A stretch of DNA of 64,000 nucleotides from Rattus norvegicus (Eukaryota > Chordata > Mammalia > Rodentia > Muridae): contig NC_086024.1 of assembly GCF_036323735.1 (NCBI RefSeq), positions 75,527,924-75,591,923 of the forward strand, written 5' to 3'. Under the pieces are notes generated by a model, which was given only the letters and a program-made list of their open reading frames with translations, had not been told where the DNA came from and made no database searches. The translations under genes were made by a program, and so were the position numbers. Each line of letters begins with the position of its first letter. The first letter of the stretch is position 1. This document shows positions 1 to 11,410 of the stretch, piece after piece.

Positions 1-651
1 AGTCCCAGTGGAAAGCATACAAATGAAAACCATCGAATGTCCTTTCCTTCCCACTAGATGCTAAAAATTCAGAAGTCTGAACAAGAGTCAAAAGAGATGT
101 GACTTGCTAGAAATGCAGAAAGAGGTAGTCAGGTCTGTAACCACTCTGTCCCCTAAACACTTGGAGATGCTTATACATGTCACTTGAAGACAAGTAATGT
201 TTATGGCAGTGCTGTTGAAAATAGCAGAGACCTGCAGACAACCCAGCTTTCTACTGCTATTGTTTGGACGCGTGTGCTTTTCCTCTTATTTGGCTGATTT
301 CTGTGCCCCATAAGGGTCCGTTGTGGTAGTCTGGTCCACAGGTGGCGCTTGAGGCGAAACTTTGGGAGATGGGGCCTTGTGGGAGATCCTTACTAAAGGG
401 ACTTAGTGCCTTGTGGAGAGATCCCAGAGAGCTGGCTACAGCCTCCCACGTTCAAGGTTACAATGCAATGATAGCTGAGCTGTCTACAACACAGTAGTGG
501 ACCCTTGCACACAGCTTTACCTGGAAGTTCTCAGCCTCGAATTTGCAAGCTCTGCATCCTATAGATATCTACACAGACTAAGATATCCGGTGACAGAAGA
601 GCGGATAGAGCCACTGTGGGTCACACCGAACACTGTACACCAGTGGAACTT
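1..651. other. Single-copy non-coding stretch
   Basis: I see no repeat, RNA gene or convincing exon here. The open frames are short and lack any recognisable protein similarity. Confidence 0.5.
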
Positions 652-864
652 AGATTTTTATTCTGTGTGTATGAGAGTTTGGGCTGCATATATGTCTGCC
701 TGCCACATATGTGCCTGGTGCCTTCAGAGGCCAGAAAAGGACATCTGATTCCCTGAGACTGGAATTACAAACAGTTGTGAGCCACCATGTGAATGCTGGG
801 AATTGAACCAGGGTCCTCTGCAACAGCAGCCAGGGCTTCATCACTGAGCCATCTCTTCAGCCCC
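652..864 (-). mobile_element. B3-type SINE (B2 superfamily), reverse orientation
   Basis: Read on the minus strand, the element opens with the B2/B3 tRNA-derived head (ggggctgaagagatggctca), followed by the box B-like stretch and the 'cagcattcacatggtggctcac' type core. The 3' part is the B3-style GT-rich tail. It is diverged, so it is an old insertion. Polymerase III promoter boxes would lie near 840-860, but activity is not implied. Confidence 0.85.
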
Positions 865-999
865 AACCAGAGCTACTTTTAAAGAAGGAATGGATCTAAG
901 GAACAAAAAGAAAACTGTTTACTGTTAAACTATTTGCAATATATCATTTTATAAAATTTAAATCCAACTAATTTCTGAGTTGGCCATGTGCACATAAAT

Positions 1000-1009
1000 A
1001 CACACACAC

Positions 1010-1054
<45 letters not shown>
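1000..1054. repeat. (CA)n then (TG)n microsatellite
   Basis: A short CA run switches directly to about twenty TG units. The CA-to-TG switch makes the tract self-complementary at its left edge. Confidence 0.95.
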
Positions 1055-1814
1055 ATAAAAATCTGAAACATAAGGGAATGATGAACGATAGGACCATGTA
1101 ACGGCACAGCAGAAGCGCTGGACCCATGATTCAGGTATGAGTTATTTTGGGGGTGTGAAACAGAAGCATTAGTCTGGCCTCCAGACTCACATGCACACAT
1201 GTGCATACACAGCCTGTGCACAAACACACTTATACACACATACACTCACTAGAGACCCAGCGACACAAGTGATCTGGGATAATGAAGAAAATGTGACAAG
1301 TGCTACAATGTGCACTAAAACATGGGCACCATTATTTATCTTTGTAAGGTTACCAAGAAATTGGCACTCATAAGTTCTTGACTCTGACATGAATTAAGCT
1401 ATATATATATTTTTTAAGGAAGATTAGAAAGAAAGCCATTTTTAGAAAGAAAACTGTATGTGGGAAATGAGATGCTAGTGTTGGTGCAGGAGAGTGGCAG
1501 TCAGTAACAGGACCAGCAGAATTCATCACAAGGACGCAACGTGAGAGAGCAAGAGCCTGGACGAGGCTGGTGGCTGTGGGACTATCCAGTGTTGCACAGC
1601 TTCTCCTGGGGAAGCATGAACAAACGTCTACTCGTGCCAGAAAGGAACCAATGACAGACCAGAATTCGTCCCACCAAAGTCCCCCTTTGTGCTGCAGTGA
1701 ATTGGTTAGGGTGTCTGGTAGGACTTTTGGTGAGAGGTTAGTTACAGGAGTGTAACTGAATCAATGGTAGAGACATCGTTAAAGCCCTCCAAAGCATGGT
1801 GACATCCTGTGCAA
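1055..1814. other. Single-copy non-coding stretch with a CA-rich patch
   Basis: There is a CA/CATG-rich patch near 1190-1250 that may be the decayed tail of a B3-like SINE. The rest shows nothing recognisable. Confidence 0.45.
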
Positions 1815-2039
1815 CAGTGGCTCTCAACTTATGGGTTATGACCTCTTCAGGGGATCAAATGACCCTTTCACAGGGGTTACCTAAGACTACTAGAAAACAC
1901 TGATATTTATACTACAGCTCATAACAGAAGCAAAATCACAGCTATGAATTAACAACAAAAATAGTTTTACAGTTGGGGTCACCACGACATGAGGAGCTGT
2001 ATTAAAGGGTCGTGACGCTGGGAGGACTGAGAACCACTT
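1815..2039 (-). mobile_element. URR1-like hAT-Charlie miniature element
   Basis: The left end reads cagtggctctcaac and the right end ggactgagaaccact, which are the near-inverted termini of rodent URR1 elements. The interior carries the usual 'ataacagaagcaaaatcaca' type core and the 'gggtcgtgac' segment. It encodes nothing and would have relied on a hAT transposase supplied in trans. I do not see a clear 8-bp target duplication. Confidence 0.85.
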
Positions 2040-2309
2040 CCTTGAAAGCTGCACGCCTGAAACCCCATGCACAGCATGCAGACAGCTAGAGTCTCCTCCC
2101 TAGCAGTTGTTTGATATTTGTATAGCTATGGGAAGGGGTTTATGAATCTTTTAAGTCTCCAGAGCTTTCTAAGACAGGAGTTTTGTTTACTTCCTGAGTC
2201 TTGGAGACGTCATGGGTCTCTCTCCAGGATGGAATATTTCAGTTTGGAGGACATTGTTACCCAGCATTTTACCTTTTTCTCAAACTCTTACACTTTTTTT
2301 CTTCTCCCT

Positions 2310-2899
2310 CTTCCACAGGGTTCTCTGAGCCTTGCAGAGTATGGTATAGATGTCGGGTTATTTTCCTCAATCTATGGCTGAACATCTGACTTCTGTATCA
2401 TGCTAACACTCAGGAGACTGACCAGGTTTGAGTCTCTGTAGTGCACCTCCCATTGCAAAAAAATAAAAAGTTTTATTCCATGCCTGATTGACACTGACAG
2501 CAACAATGATCTATAAGTATAAGCATGCATGTTTAGAAAGCAGCAATTCAAGTAAAAAAATACCAGTTCATTTCCCAGTGGGCCCTATGAACTTTTTCTG
2601 TGGCCTAAACTTTCAGATGTTGAGTTCCTTCCTGTATAGCAGGCCTTAAATCCAGTTGTGAAACAGTTGCTTGAACCTATAACAGCCACACCGCTATTGC
2701 AACTGTGAGGACATCTTGTCTGACCTGTTAGTGTTGTAGCACATTGGGTTTATAATTAGGCAAGACTATTGATAAAAATGCTCTCCTAACAGCCCTTATA
2801 ATACCTTCGGTACTGTGAAAGCAAAACACATACTAGAAAGGGGCTTCTCATTTGATCCTTTCTTGGTTTCTCCATGTCCTATAACCAAACATATGATGC
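2310..2899 (+). mobile_element. Old rodent LINE-1 3' region (left part)
   Basis: The stretch from 'ctgagccttgcagag' through 'ttcctgtatagcaggcc' to 'atgtcctataaccaaac' matches the widespread old murine L1 (Lx-like) 3' region. It also aligns with 11880-12420 of this same window. It resumes at 3275 after an intervening LTR. It contains no ORF of its own. Orientation follows the copy at 43480-44285, which ends in an A-rich tail. Confidence 0.65.
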
Positions 2900-3274
2900 T
2901 GTGGTTATGTGAATAAAAATGGCCCCATAGGCTCATGTATTTGAATGCTTGGTCATTAAGGAGTGGTGTTATTTGACAGGGGTTAGGAGGTGTGGCCCAG
3001 TTGGATGAAATATGTCACTGGGAGAGGAGGGATTTGGGCTTTCAAATACTTAAGCCAGACCCAGTGTCTCTACTGTTGATCCAGATATAGAACTCTCAGC
3101 TGCCTCTCCAACACCATGTCTGTCTGTGCTACAGGCATATATCATTGTCACGTTTCCTGCCATGATGATGATGATGGACTGAACCTCTGAAACTATAAGC
3201 CAGCTCCAAACAAGTGTTTTTCTTTATAAGAGTTACCGTGGTCATGGTGTCTCCTTACAGCAATATATCAATGA
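2900..3274 (+). mobile_element. Solo LTR, rodent MaLR/ERVL-type, interrupting a LINE-1 3' region
   Basis: It begins tgtggttatgtgaata and ends near 'gtctccttacagcaata', the sense form of the same LTR group seen in reverse at 32166-33021 and 35444-36090. Hallmark segments are 'ggaggtgtggccc', 'actctcagctgcctct', 'ggactgaacctctgaa' and 'agagttaccgtggtcatgg'. The flanks (gatg left; gatgatg right) suggest a 4-5 bp duplication, but the right boundary is uncertain by several bases. Confidence 0.75.
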
Positions 3275-3390
3275 GATGATGTCATCGTAACAAGAAGTTC
3301 AATCTGCATGTAATGGACAGCAGAAACAGTACCCTCCATGGGTTGTAGGACCTCCCTGGCCAACAACTCCTAAGGGAATATTTATTCCGT
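3275..3390 (+). mobile_element. Old rodent LINE-1 3' region (right part)
   Basis: The segment ending 'ggacctccctggccaacaac' and 'tatttattccgtatctgaaa' aligns with 12425-12510, just after the homologue of the left part. The LTR at 2900-3274 therefore split one element. Confidence 0.55.
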
Positions 3391-3512
3391 ATCTGAAATG
3401 AGTGGACATTTGTCTCCCCCAGGAAAAGTTACAAAACTGGCACCCAAACAGTGACAATAGAACCAAAGATGCTCAGGGAGAAGTGGAGGCATGACTCCTA
3501 CAGCGAGTGCTA

Positions 3513-3521
3513 ACACACACA

Positions 3522-3560
<39 letters not shown>

Positions 3561-3582
3561 GCACACACACGCGCACACACAC
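3513..3582. repeat. (CA)n microsatellite with CG-containing interruptions
   Basis: A CA array interrupted by acgcgcac blocks at both ends. Confidence 0.95.
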
Positions 3583-4611
3583 GCTTACACTGCCTAATTC
3601 CTGTTGTCAAAATCCAACAGTCTAAAAGGATGAATAGAAGCATATTTCAGACAGTGCTGTTAAATGCGATTTATTATATTATTAATGACCTGTCAGATTC
3701 AAGGTGTGATTAAGACTTCTCACATCATAAATGCTCATCAGATCTTGTGGAATCCCTTTTATGTGAAGTCACAGGGATGAATCCTTTTTATTTTATTTGT
3801 TTTATAAGCTGCTCTCCATCCTTTCATCAGAATGAGGACTTAATTGATGCGTTTTTGGTGAGATTTTAAAATCATTTGCCTCTTATGTGCAATAGGAGCC
3901 ATGTCAGAGTCCCTCGTCTAATTGGGCACAGACTTTAAGAGCAAGATTCTAAGTAAAGAGAGGGTGTCATGGTTATTCTCTTGACAACTACAATTAAACT
4001 TAATAAAGCTCATATTTTAGTCTATTTGGGCTAATATAGCGAAATATACCAGAGTGGGTAATTTGTAAATAATACCAGCTCATGTCTCATGTGACTGGAG
4101 CAGAGAAGTCTAAGATGAAGTCCCCAGTGAATTTGGTGCCCCGTGAAGATTTGCCTTTTCCTCGGGGTTGTCTTTCCATCTCCCTCTCATCTCCTCTTAT
4201 TCCCCATTCTCTTCCTAAAAGTTCTCCTTCTTTTCTCAAGTCTTTTAAACAGTGTGTGTAAACTCTTTTTCATACATATTTATGATTAGATTTTTTTTAA
4301 AAATCCCATTTCCTGCTAATACTCCCCCTCCTAACTGCCCCCACCCCTAGATATATGACTGTTATGATCATGAACTCAGAGCAGCTGTGACTACCACGTG
4401 ATCAAACCAACCAAAATTCTGACAGAAAACTAGGGAAGGAACTCTCAGGTTCTGACCTAACTGAGGAGCTGTTGGCGAGTAATATCTGTTGGAAGACAGG
4501 AAATGGTTCTTTGAGGACGGTAGGTTTCCCATGGTCCTGTTGATGGCCTCACGCCCTTATACACATTGACAGTGCTAATTGGACTTAGTGGGTTATCAAA
4601 AAATATTTTAT
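3583..4611. other. AT-rich single-copy stretch
   Basis: Nothing recognisable. No frame is supported by codon structure or homology. Confidence 0.45.
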
Positions 4612-4725
4612 TTGAATTTTTTTGAGACAGGGTCTCATATGGCCCTGTCTTGCCTCAAACTTGCTATCTCCTATCTTCAGTGTCCACATTACAGGCTCAC
4701 ACTACCAGTCCTGGGTTATGTGGTA
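4612..4725 (-). mobile_element. B1-like SINE, diverged, reverse orientation
   Basis: The sequence 'ttttttgagacagggtctca' is the complement of the 3' A-tail and end of a 7SL-derived B1. It runs back toward 'acaggctcacactacc'. The element is shorter than full B1 and old. Confidence 0.75.
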
Positions 4726-4764
4726 GAGGGGATTAACCATTATAGACAAGCATATACCACTGTT

Positions 4765-4768
<4 letters not shown>

Positions 4769-4818
<50 letters not shown>
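4769..4818. repeat. (CT)n microsatellite
   Basis: Uninterrupted CT dinucleotides. Confidence 0.95.
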
Positions 4819-4822
<4 letters not shown>

Positions 4823-4849
4823 GAATCTAGATATAAAAGAAAACATTTA

Positions 4850-5040
4850 TTTTTCTGAATCTCGCTTTTTAAAACCTGGCGATTTCTGGTTCCATTTTCC
4901 TGCCGGTGACATTATTCTGCTCTCTTTGGGTACAAATGATCAACTGTGATACACACTGGGCTGTATTCATTCACCCGCTGATGAGCACACAGACTCAGCC
5001 TATAACGTGGCCATTAGAAATCATGCCAGGCTTCTCTTTT
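4850..5040 (-). mobile_element. Possible old L1 ORF2 remnant
   Basis: The segment 'gtattcattcacccgctgatg' followed by 'gtggccattagaaatcatgcc' resembles the antisense of an old L1 ORF2 3' portion. The match is weak and recalled by eye only. Confidence 0.3.
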
Positions 5041-5047
5041 TAAAGAT

Positions 5048-5074
5048 CTCTGTCTCTCTGTCTCTGCCCCCCCC

Positions 5075-5156
<82 letters not shown>
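5048..5156. repeat. Compound (CT)n-(GT)n microsatellite with C-run
   Basis: TCTG/TCTC units, then a C-run, then about twenty CT units that change without a break to about eighteen GT units. Confidence 0.95.
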
Positions 5157-5157
<1 letters not shown>

Positions 5158-5314
5158 CATGAGTTTATATGCACCTGAGGAGGCCAAAAGGCATTGGATC
5201 CCCTGGAACTGAAGATACTGGCTATTGTGTGTTGCCAGATGTTGGTGCTGGAGACCAGGTCCCTAGGAAAAGCAATTTGTGTTCTTAAATGCTGAGTCAA
5301 CCTCTCCAGTCCCC
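5157..5314 (-). mobile_element. B3-type SINE, reverse orientation
   Basis: It ends with 'gagtcaacctctccagtcccc', the complement of the B2/B3 tRNA-like head. The body contains 'aggaggccaaaaggcattgg' and 'cctggaactgaagatactgg', typical of B3. The ID element that follows inserted at its 5' edge. Confidence 0.8.
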
Positions 5315-5325
5315 AGGCCAGTTTT

Positions 5326-5420
5326 TTTTTTTTTTGTTCTTTTTTTCGGAGCTGGGGACCGAACCCAGGGCCTTGTGCTTCCTAGGCAAGCGCTCTACCA
5401 CTGAGCTAAATCCCCATCCC
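5326..5420 (-). mobile_element. ID-family SINE with intact target-site duplication
   Basis: On the minus strand the body reads ggggatttagctcagtggta followed by the tRNA-Ala/BC1-like core, then an A-rich tail with a 'gaac' interruption. A perfect 15-bp duplication, ccccaggccagtttt, flanks it at 5311-5325 and 5421-5435. ID elements are most abundant in rat, which supports the species inference. The close match to the ID core suggests a fairly recent insertion. Confidence 0.95.
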
Positions 5421-5456
5421 CCCCAGGCCAGTTTTATAATGACATGAATCCAACTC

Positions 5457-7529
5457 TTTTTTTTTTCCATCTTTATTAACTTGGGTGTTTCTTATTTACA
5501 TTTCAATTGTTATTCCCTTTCCCGGTTTTTGGGCCAACATCCCCCTAACCCCTCCTCCTCCCCGTCTCTATGGGTGTGCCCCTCCCCATTCTCCCCCCAT
5601 TATCACCCTCCCCCCAACAATCATGTTCACTGGAAGTTCAGTCTTGGCAGGACCAAGGGCTTCCCCTTCCACTGGTGCTCTTACTAGGATATTCATTGCT
5701 ACCTATGAGGTCAGAGTCCAGGGTCAGTCCATGTATAGTCTTTGGGTAGTGGCTTAGTCCCTGGAAGCTCTGGTTGCTTGGCATTGTTGTTCATAAGGGG
5801 TCTCGAGCCCCTTCAAGCTCTTCCAGTCCTTTCTCTGATTCCTTCAACGGGGGTCCTGTTCTCAATTCAGTGGTTTGCTGCTGGTATTCGCCTGTGTATT
5901 TGCTGTATTCTGGCTGTGTCTCTCAGGAGAGATCTACATCTGGTTCCTGTCGGTCTGCACTTCTTTGCTTCATCCATCTTATCTAGTTTGGTGGCTGTAT
6001 ATGTATGGGCCACATGTAGGGCAGGTTCTGAATGGTTGTTCCTTTGCCTCTGTTCTAAACTTTGCCTCCCTATTCTCTCCCAAGGGTATTCTTGTTCCCC
6101 TTTTAAAGAAGGAGTGAAGCATTTGAATTTTGGTCATCCTTCTTGAGTTTCCTGTTCTGTGCATCTAGGGTAATTCAAGCATTTGGGCTAATATCAACTT
6201 ATCAATGAGTGCATACCATGTGTGTTTTTCTGTGATTGGGTTACCTCACTCAGGATGATATTTTCCAGTTCCATCCATTTGCCTATGAATTTCATAAAGT
6301 CATTGTTTTTTGATAGCTGAGTAATATTCCATTGTGTAGATGTACCACATTTTCTGTATCCATTCCTCTGTTGAAGGGCATCTGGGTTCTTTCCAGCTTC
6401 TGGCTATTATAAATAAGGCTGCTATGAACAGAGTGGAGCATGTGTCTTTGTTACATGTTGGGGCATCTTTTGGGTATATGCCCAAGAGAGGTATAGCTGG
6501 GTCCTCAGGTAGTTCAATGTCCAATTTTCTGAGGAACCTTCGGACTGATTTCCAGAATGGTTTTACCATTCTGCAATCCCACCAACAACGGAGGAGTGTT
6601 CGTCTTTCTCCACATCCTCGCCAGGTTCTGCTGTCACCTAAGTTTTTGATCTTAGCCATTCTCACTGGTGTGAGGTGAAATCTCAGGGTTGTTTTGATTT
6701 GCATTTCCCTTATGACTAAAGATGTTGAACATTTCTTTAGGTGTTTCTCAGACATTCAGCATTCCTCAGCTGTGAATTCTTTGTTTAGCTCTGAACCCCA
6801 TTTTTAATAGGGTTATTTGTTTCCCTGCGGTCTAACTTCTTGAGTTCTTTGTATATTTTGGATATAAGGCCTCTATCTGTTGTAGGATTGGTAAAGATCT
6901 TTTCCCAATCTGTTGGTTGCCATTTTGTCCTAACCACAGTGTCCTTTGCCTTACAGAAGCTTTGCAGTTTTATGAGATCCCATTTGTCAATTCTTGACCT
7001 TAGAGCATAAGCCATTGGTGTTTTGTTCAGGAAATTTTTTCCAGTGCCCATGTGTTTGAGATGCTTCCCTAGTTTTTCTTCTATTAGTTTGAGTGTATCT
7101 GGTTTGATGTGGAGGTCATTGATCCACTTGGACTTAAGCTTTGTACAGGGTGATAAGCATGGATCGATTTGCATTCTTCTACATGTTGACCTCCAGTTGA
7201 ACCAGCACCATTTGCTGAAAATGCTATCTTTTTTCCATTGGATGGTTTTGGCTCCTTTGTCAAAAATCAAGTGACCATCGGTGTGTGGGTTCATTTCTGG
7301 GTCTTCAATTCTATTCCATTGGTCTATCTGTCTGTCTCTGTACCAATACCATGCAGTTTTTATCACTATTGCTCTGTAATACTGCTTGAGTTCAGGGATA
7401 GTGATTCCCCCTGAAGTCCTTTTATTGCTGAGGATAGTTTTAGCTATCCTGGGTTTTTTGTTATTCCAGATGAATTTGCAAATTGTTCTGTCTAACTCTC
7501 TGAAGAATTGGATTGGTATTTTGATGGGG
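5457..7529 (-). mobile_element. 5'-truncated L1 (rat-type) with 13-bp target-site duplication
   Basis: The A-tail (T-run on the plus strand) begins at about 5457. It is followed by the rat-type L1 3' UTR to about 6187 and ORF2 C-terminal sequence to 7529. Flanking duplications are atgaatccaactc (5444-5456) and atgcatccaactc (7530-7542), identical at 12 of 13 positions. The G-rich polypurine stretch expected in rodent L1 3' UTRs is seen as the C-rich run at 5540-5620. The 5' truncation removes ORF1 and most of ORF2, so it is immobile. Confidence 0.95.
6188..7529 (-). pseudogene. L1 ORF2 C-terminal fragment, frameshifted
   Basis: This is the C-terminal part of L1 ORF2p, downstream of the reverse transcriptase core and including the region that leads to the cysteine-rich end. 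Recognisable motifs are WYWYRDRQIDQWNR, DPAIPLLGIYPKDA and YTMEYYSAIK. The frame is open from about 7366 to 6785, then breaks. In the T-run at 6801-6805 one base is missing relative to the copy at 9418-11410, which converts the SELN-type segment to a premature stop. A second open piece covers 6755-6300. The ancestral stop would lie at about 6188-6196. No function is expected. Confidence 0.9.
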
Positions 7530-7542
7530 ATGCATCCAACTC

Positions 7543-9084
7543 CTGATGACGGAGGTCTGTTGTCCTACCTGATTAAGACTCTACCTTTGGGTTAAGCTAC
7601 AACATAGGGATGCATCCCTGTCGCAGCATACTATAAACATTGCCTCTTTCCAGTTACTATCTGTAATGCTATGGATTTGCATACATTATAGGAGTGTTAT
7701 TTTATCTTAATTTGTCCATCAATGTTGACACACAAGCCTTTCTAATGATTTTTATCAAAATGGCTAGCACACCTCACGCCTCTCAGCCCTCATTTCCTCT
7801 ACACTTCTGACATTATTGTTGATCTTGCCCTTCCTTGTTGTTGCTGAAATGAAGCTGGAGCTACCTGTACCCAGATATTGAGTGTGCTGTTTTGGGTGTC
7901 CTCTTTTCGAGATCCTCTGATGGTGTTGTCACTGAAAATACGTCAGGTATTTATTGGAATAGCTGAGTCTGCACATCTGTTCGCCTTTACCTCATTCATG
8001 GGACTCTGCAATCCACTTGAAGGTCTTTCTCATTCCACTGGGGTTTTCTTGAATTTGTATTGTTTCCTGCCGCTCAGATTGTCTTGTTTATCCAGCAGAA
8101 CACGTGGGCAAGGATCTAACTGCTTCCTGTGATTGCATAAAGTTTATTTTGGGAACTAAACTCTGAGGTCCTCCCTTCTCCACCATTTACTGGCTGTTTT
8201 CCTTGCAGACGAGCCTGTAGGCCCTTAGGGGTACACACTTTTGTACTGACCGATGTTTCTCTTACTGAAAAGAAATGTCCCGTGCTTTAAATTCCTGTCC
8301 TGGTGTATTTTGGAGGAAGATGAAGTATCCTCTGTGTCACCTCACTGGCTTCCTCAGGCTCCAGCAGTACCAGTACTTAGTCTCTCCTGTGATATTTTAT
8401 AAACATTACCCATGACATCACCTATAAGCAAAACCATCCAAACCCATCATTAGTTTGTCTGTGTTTTGTGAAGAACAAGTTTCTCTGTCTTGAGTCAGTT
8501 AGTGATTACTTTCTATTGACCCAGGAAGACTGTCTCTCCTTAGCAGGAATTTTCACATAAATAACCCTTCTTTATCTATCTCAGGATTCAGCTTTCATTA
8601 TACTATCAAAAATGAAGACTCACAGTAAACTTTCCTCATGGATCTGGAACAGCAACAGGAGGAATGCCATGTTGTGAAGATATGTCACCTTAGCTGTGAG
8701 ACCAGGGCCTACATCATCTTTTTCCAGAATGATAGCTTTACTGGTGGCCTTTTAAGGATGTTTTTGCATCCCGGGCTTCTAGAGTGTGACTGTGGATCAT
8801 TTACATATTTCTAAGTGCATATTTTCAACCATGGAATATTTGCTAACCCTTTGGTTTTGGTTTCACTTCACAGCTCTGTTAATAAAAATCCTTGTTTAAA
8901 GTAATTTTCCTTGAAAAATCCTAGGATCCCTAACAGGCTATCATTTAAAGTAATAATAGAGTTACTGGTGGCCACTTAAGTAAGGGCACTAAAATTGTCT
9001 AAGGAAAAAGAGGGAATAGACTTCTTGGTTATAGGAGAGACCAAATTATGGACATAATTTCCTTTTCATGTGGTTAATTTTTCT
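7543..9084. other. Single-copy non-coding stretch
   Basis: I recognise no repeat or exon here with confidence. A segment near 7690-7745 faintly resembles an old L1M antisense fragment. Confidence 0.45.
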
Positions 9085-9377
9085 GTGTTTGACCATACCT
9101 AACAACATGGATTTTAACATTGTACACATGTGTAGAGTGTATCGTGATCATATCTACCCTTCTCCCCTCCAGTACTCAGGGCTTCCTCCCAACACATCTC
9201 GCTCCTACTTCATGTGCTGTTCTTTGGTGGTGGTGGTGGTGGTGTTGGTGCTGTTGTTGTTAAATTTTAAAACCCACCTAATTCAATTAGTGGTACATAG
9301 ACCCATAATGGCATGGGGGGTCATCCGCTGGGGCATGGTCAACTACCAGTAGCTGTCCCAAAGAAAAGTGACTGTCA
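9085..9377 (+). mobile_element. Old rodent LINE-1 3' region (left part of a nested host)
   Basis: The segment 'tcgtgatcatatctaccc' and 'catgtgctgttctttgg', then 'gggtcatccgctggggcatgg', matches the old murine L1 (Lx-like) 3' region. It continues at 11645 after the B2 and L1 insertions. A (TGG)n run lies at 9224-9246. Confidence 0.6.
9224..9246. repeat. (TGG)n microsatellite
   Basis: A short TGG trinucleotide run that continues into TTG units. Confidence 0.9.
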
Positions 9378-9417
9378 GGAGCTGGAGAGATGGCTCAGCA
9401 CTTAAGAGCACTGACTG
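9378..9417 (+). mobile_element. B2 SINE, 5' part
   Basis: Reads gagctggagagatggctcag then the box B-proximal part of the B2 tRNA-like head. The B2 resumes at 11411. The B2 as a whole is flanked by an 18-bp perfect duplication, aaagaaaagtgactgtca, at 9360-9377 and 11645-11662. Confidence 0.95.
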
Positions 9418-10686
9418 GGAGATGCAGGATAGTGAAAACTATCCTCAACAATAAAAAACTTCTGGGGGAATCACCATCCCTGACCTCAAGCAGTATTACA
9501 GAGCAATAGTGATAGAAACTGTATGGTATTGGTACAGAGACAGACAGATAGATCAGTGGAATAGAATTGAAGACCCAGAAATGAACCCACACACCTATGG
9601 TCACTTGATCTTTGACAAAGGAACTAAAACCATCCAATGGAAAAAAGATAATTTCCAACAAATGGTGTTAGTTCAACTGGAGGTCAGCATGTAGAAGAAT
9701 GCAAATAGATCCATTTCTATCGCCTTGTACAAAGCTTAAATTCAAGTGGATCAAGGACCTCCACATCAAACCAGATACACTCAAACTAATAGAAAAAAAG
9801 TGGGGAAGAGTCTCGAACACATGGGCATGGAAAAATTTCCTGAACAGAACACCAATGGCTTATGTTCTAAGGTCAAGAATTGACAAATGGGACCACATAA
9901 AAATTGCAAAACTTCTGTAATGCAAAGGACACTGTGGTTAGCACAAAATGGCAACCAACAGATTGGGAAAAGATCTTTACTAATCCTACATCTCATAGAG
10001 GACTAATATCCAAAATATACAAATAACTCAAGAAGTTAGACTCCACAGAGAGCCAAAAATCCCTGTTAAAAAATGGAGTTCAGAGCTAAACAAAGAATTT
10101 TCAACTGAGGGATACCAAATGACTGAGAAGTACATAAAGAAATGTTCAACATCCTTAGTCATCAGAGAAATGCAAATCAAAACAACCCTGAGATTTCACC
10201 TCACACCAGTAAGAATGGCTAAGATCAAAAACGCAGGTGATAACAGATGCTATCAAAGATGTGGAGAAAGAGGACCACTCCTCCATTATTGGTGGGATTG
10301 CAGACTGGTAAAACCATTCTGGAAATCAGTCTGGAGGTTCCTCAGAAAATTAGACATTCCACTACCTGAGGACCCATCTATACCTCTCCTGGGCATATAC
10401 CCAAAAGATGCTCTAACATATAGCAAAGACATATGCTCCACTCTGTTCATAGCAGCCGTATTTATAATAGCCAGAAGCTGCAAAGAACCCAGATGCCCTT
10501 CAACAGAGGGATGGATTCAAAAAAATGTGGTATATCTACACAATGGAGTACTACTCACCTATCAAAAACAATGACTTTATGAAATTCATAGGCAAATGGA
10601 TGGAACTAGAAAATATCATCCTGAGTAAGGTAACCCAATCACAGAAAAACACTCATGGTATGCACTCACTGATAAGTGGACATTAG
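9418..10686 (+). pseudogene. L1 ORF2 C-terminal fragment with stops and frameshifts
   Basis: The frame shows WYWYRDRQIDQWNR, FDKGTKTIQWKKD and DPSIPLLGIYPKDA motifs of L1 ORF2p. It is broken by a frame change near 9694, another near 9920, and a TAA at 10024-10026 where the paralogue at 5457-7529 has an open codon. The A-run before the SELN-type segment keeps the original frame here, unlike the first copy. The ancestral stop is TAG at 10684-10686. Confidence 0.9.
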
Positions 10687-11410
10687 CCCAAAAGCTCAAA
10701 TTACCTCCTAGACCACTTGAAGCTCAAGAAGAAGGATAATCAAAATGCGAATGCTTCACTCCCTAAAAGGGGGAACAAAAATACTCATAGGAGGGGATAT
10801 GGAGGCAAAGTTTGGAGCAGGGACTGACGGAACAGCCATTCAGAGCCTGCCCACATGTGCCCCATATATATATATACACAGCCACCAAAACTAGATAAAA
10901 TTGATGAAGTTAAGAAGAGTATGCTGATAGAAACTGGATATAAATGTCTCCTGAGAGACACAGCCAGAGCATGTCAAATACAGAGGCGAATGCTAGCAGC
11001 AAACCACTGAACTGAGAACAGAACCCCCTTGGGGGGGAGGAATTAGAGGAAATATTTGAAAAGAGCTGAAGGAGCTTGCAACCCCAAGAACAACAATGCC
11101 AACGAACTAGAGCTCCCAGGGACTAAACCACTACCCAAAGACTATACATGGACTGATCCATGGCTCCAGCTGCATATGTAGCAGAGGATGGTCTTGCTGG
11201 GCACCAATGGAAGGAAAAGCCCTTGGTCCCAGCAAGGTTGGACAACAAGTGTAGGCGAATGTCAGGGGTGTGTTAAGGGGGAGTGGATGGGGAGGGGAAC
11301 ATCCTTGTAGAAGAAGTGGAGGAGGATGGGATGGGGGTTTATGTCCGGGAAACCTGGAATGGGAATAACATTTGAAATGTAAATAAAATAATATCCAATA
11401 AAAAAAAGAG
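9418..11410 (+). mobile_element. 5'-truncated L1 inserted into the B2 SINE
   Basis: The L1 starts inside ORF2, at the segment preceding the WYWYRDRQ motif. It carries ORF2 to about 10686 and a rat-type 3' UTR, and ends in 'aataaaaaaaagag'. Flanking copies of agagcactgactg (9405-9417 and 11411-11423), both B2 sequence, form a perfect 13-bp duplication. About eight bases of apparently untemplated sequence (ggagatgc) precede the first L1-like base. The 3' UTR polypurine G-rich tract is at 11270-11335. Confidence 0.95.

Noticed and set aside
5326..5420. tRNA-like sequence on the minus strand
   Set aside because: It is the tRNA-Ala-derived body of an ID SINE, with A-tail and target-site duplication, not a tRNA gene.
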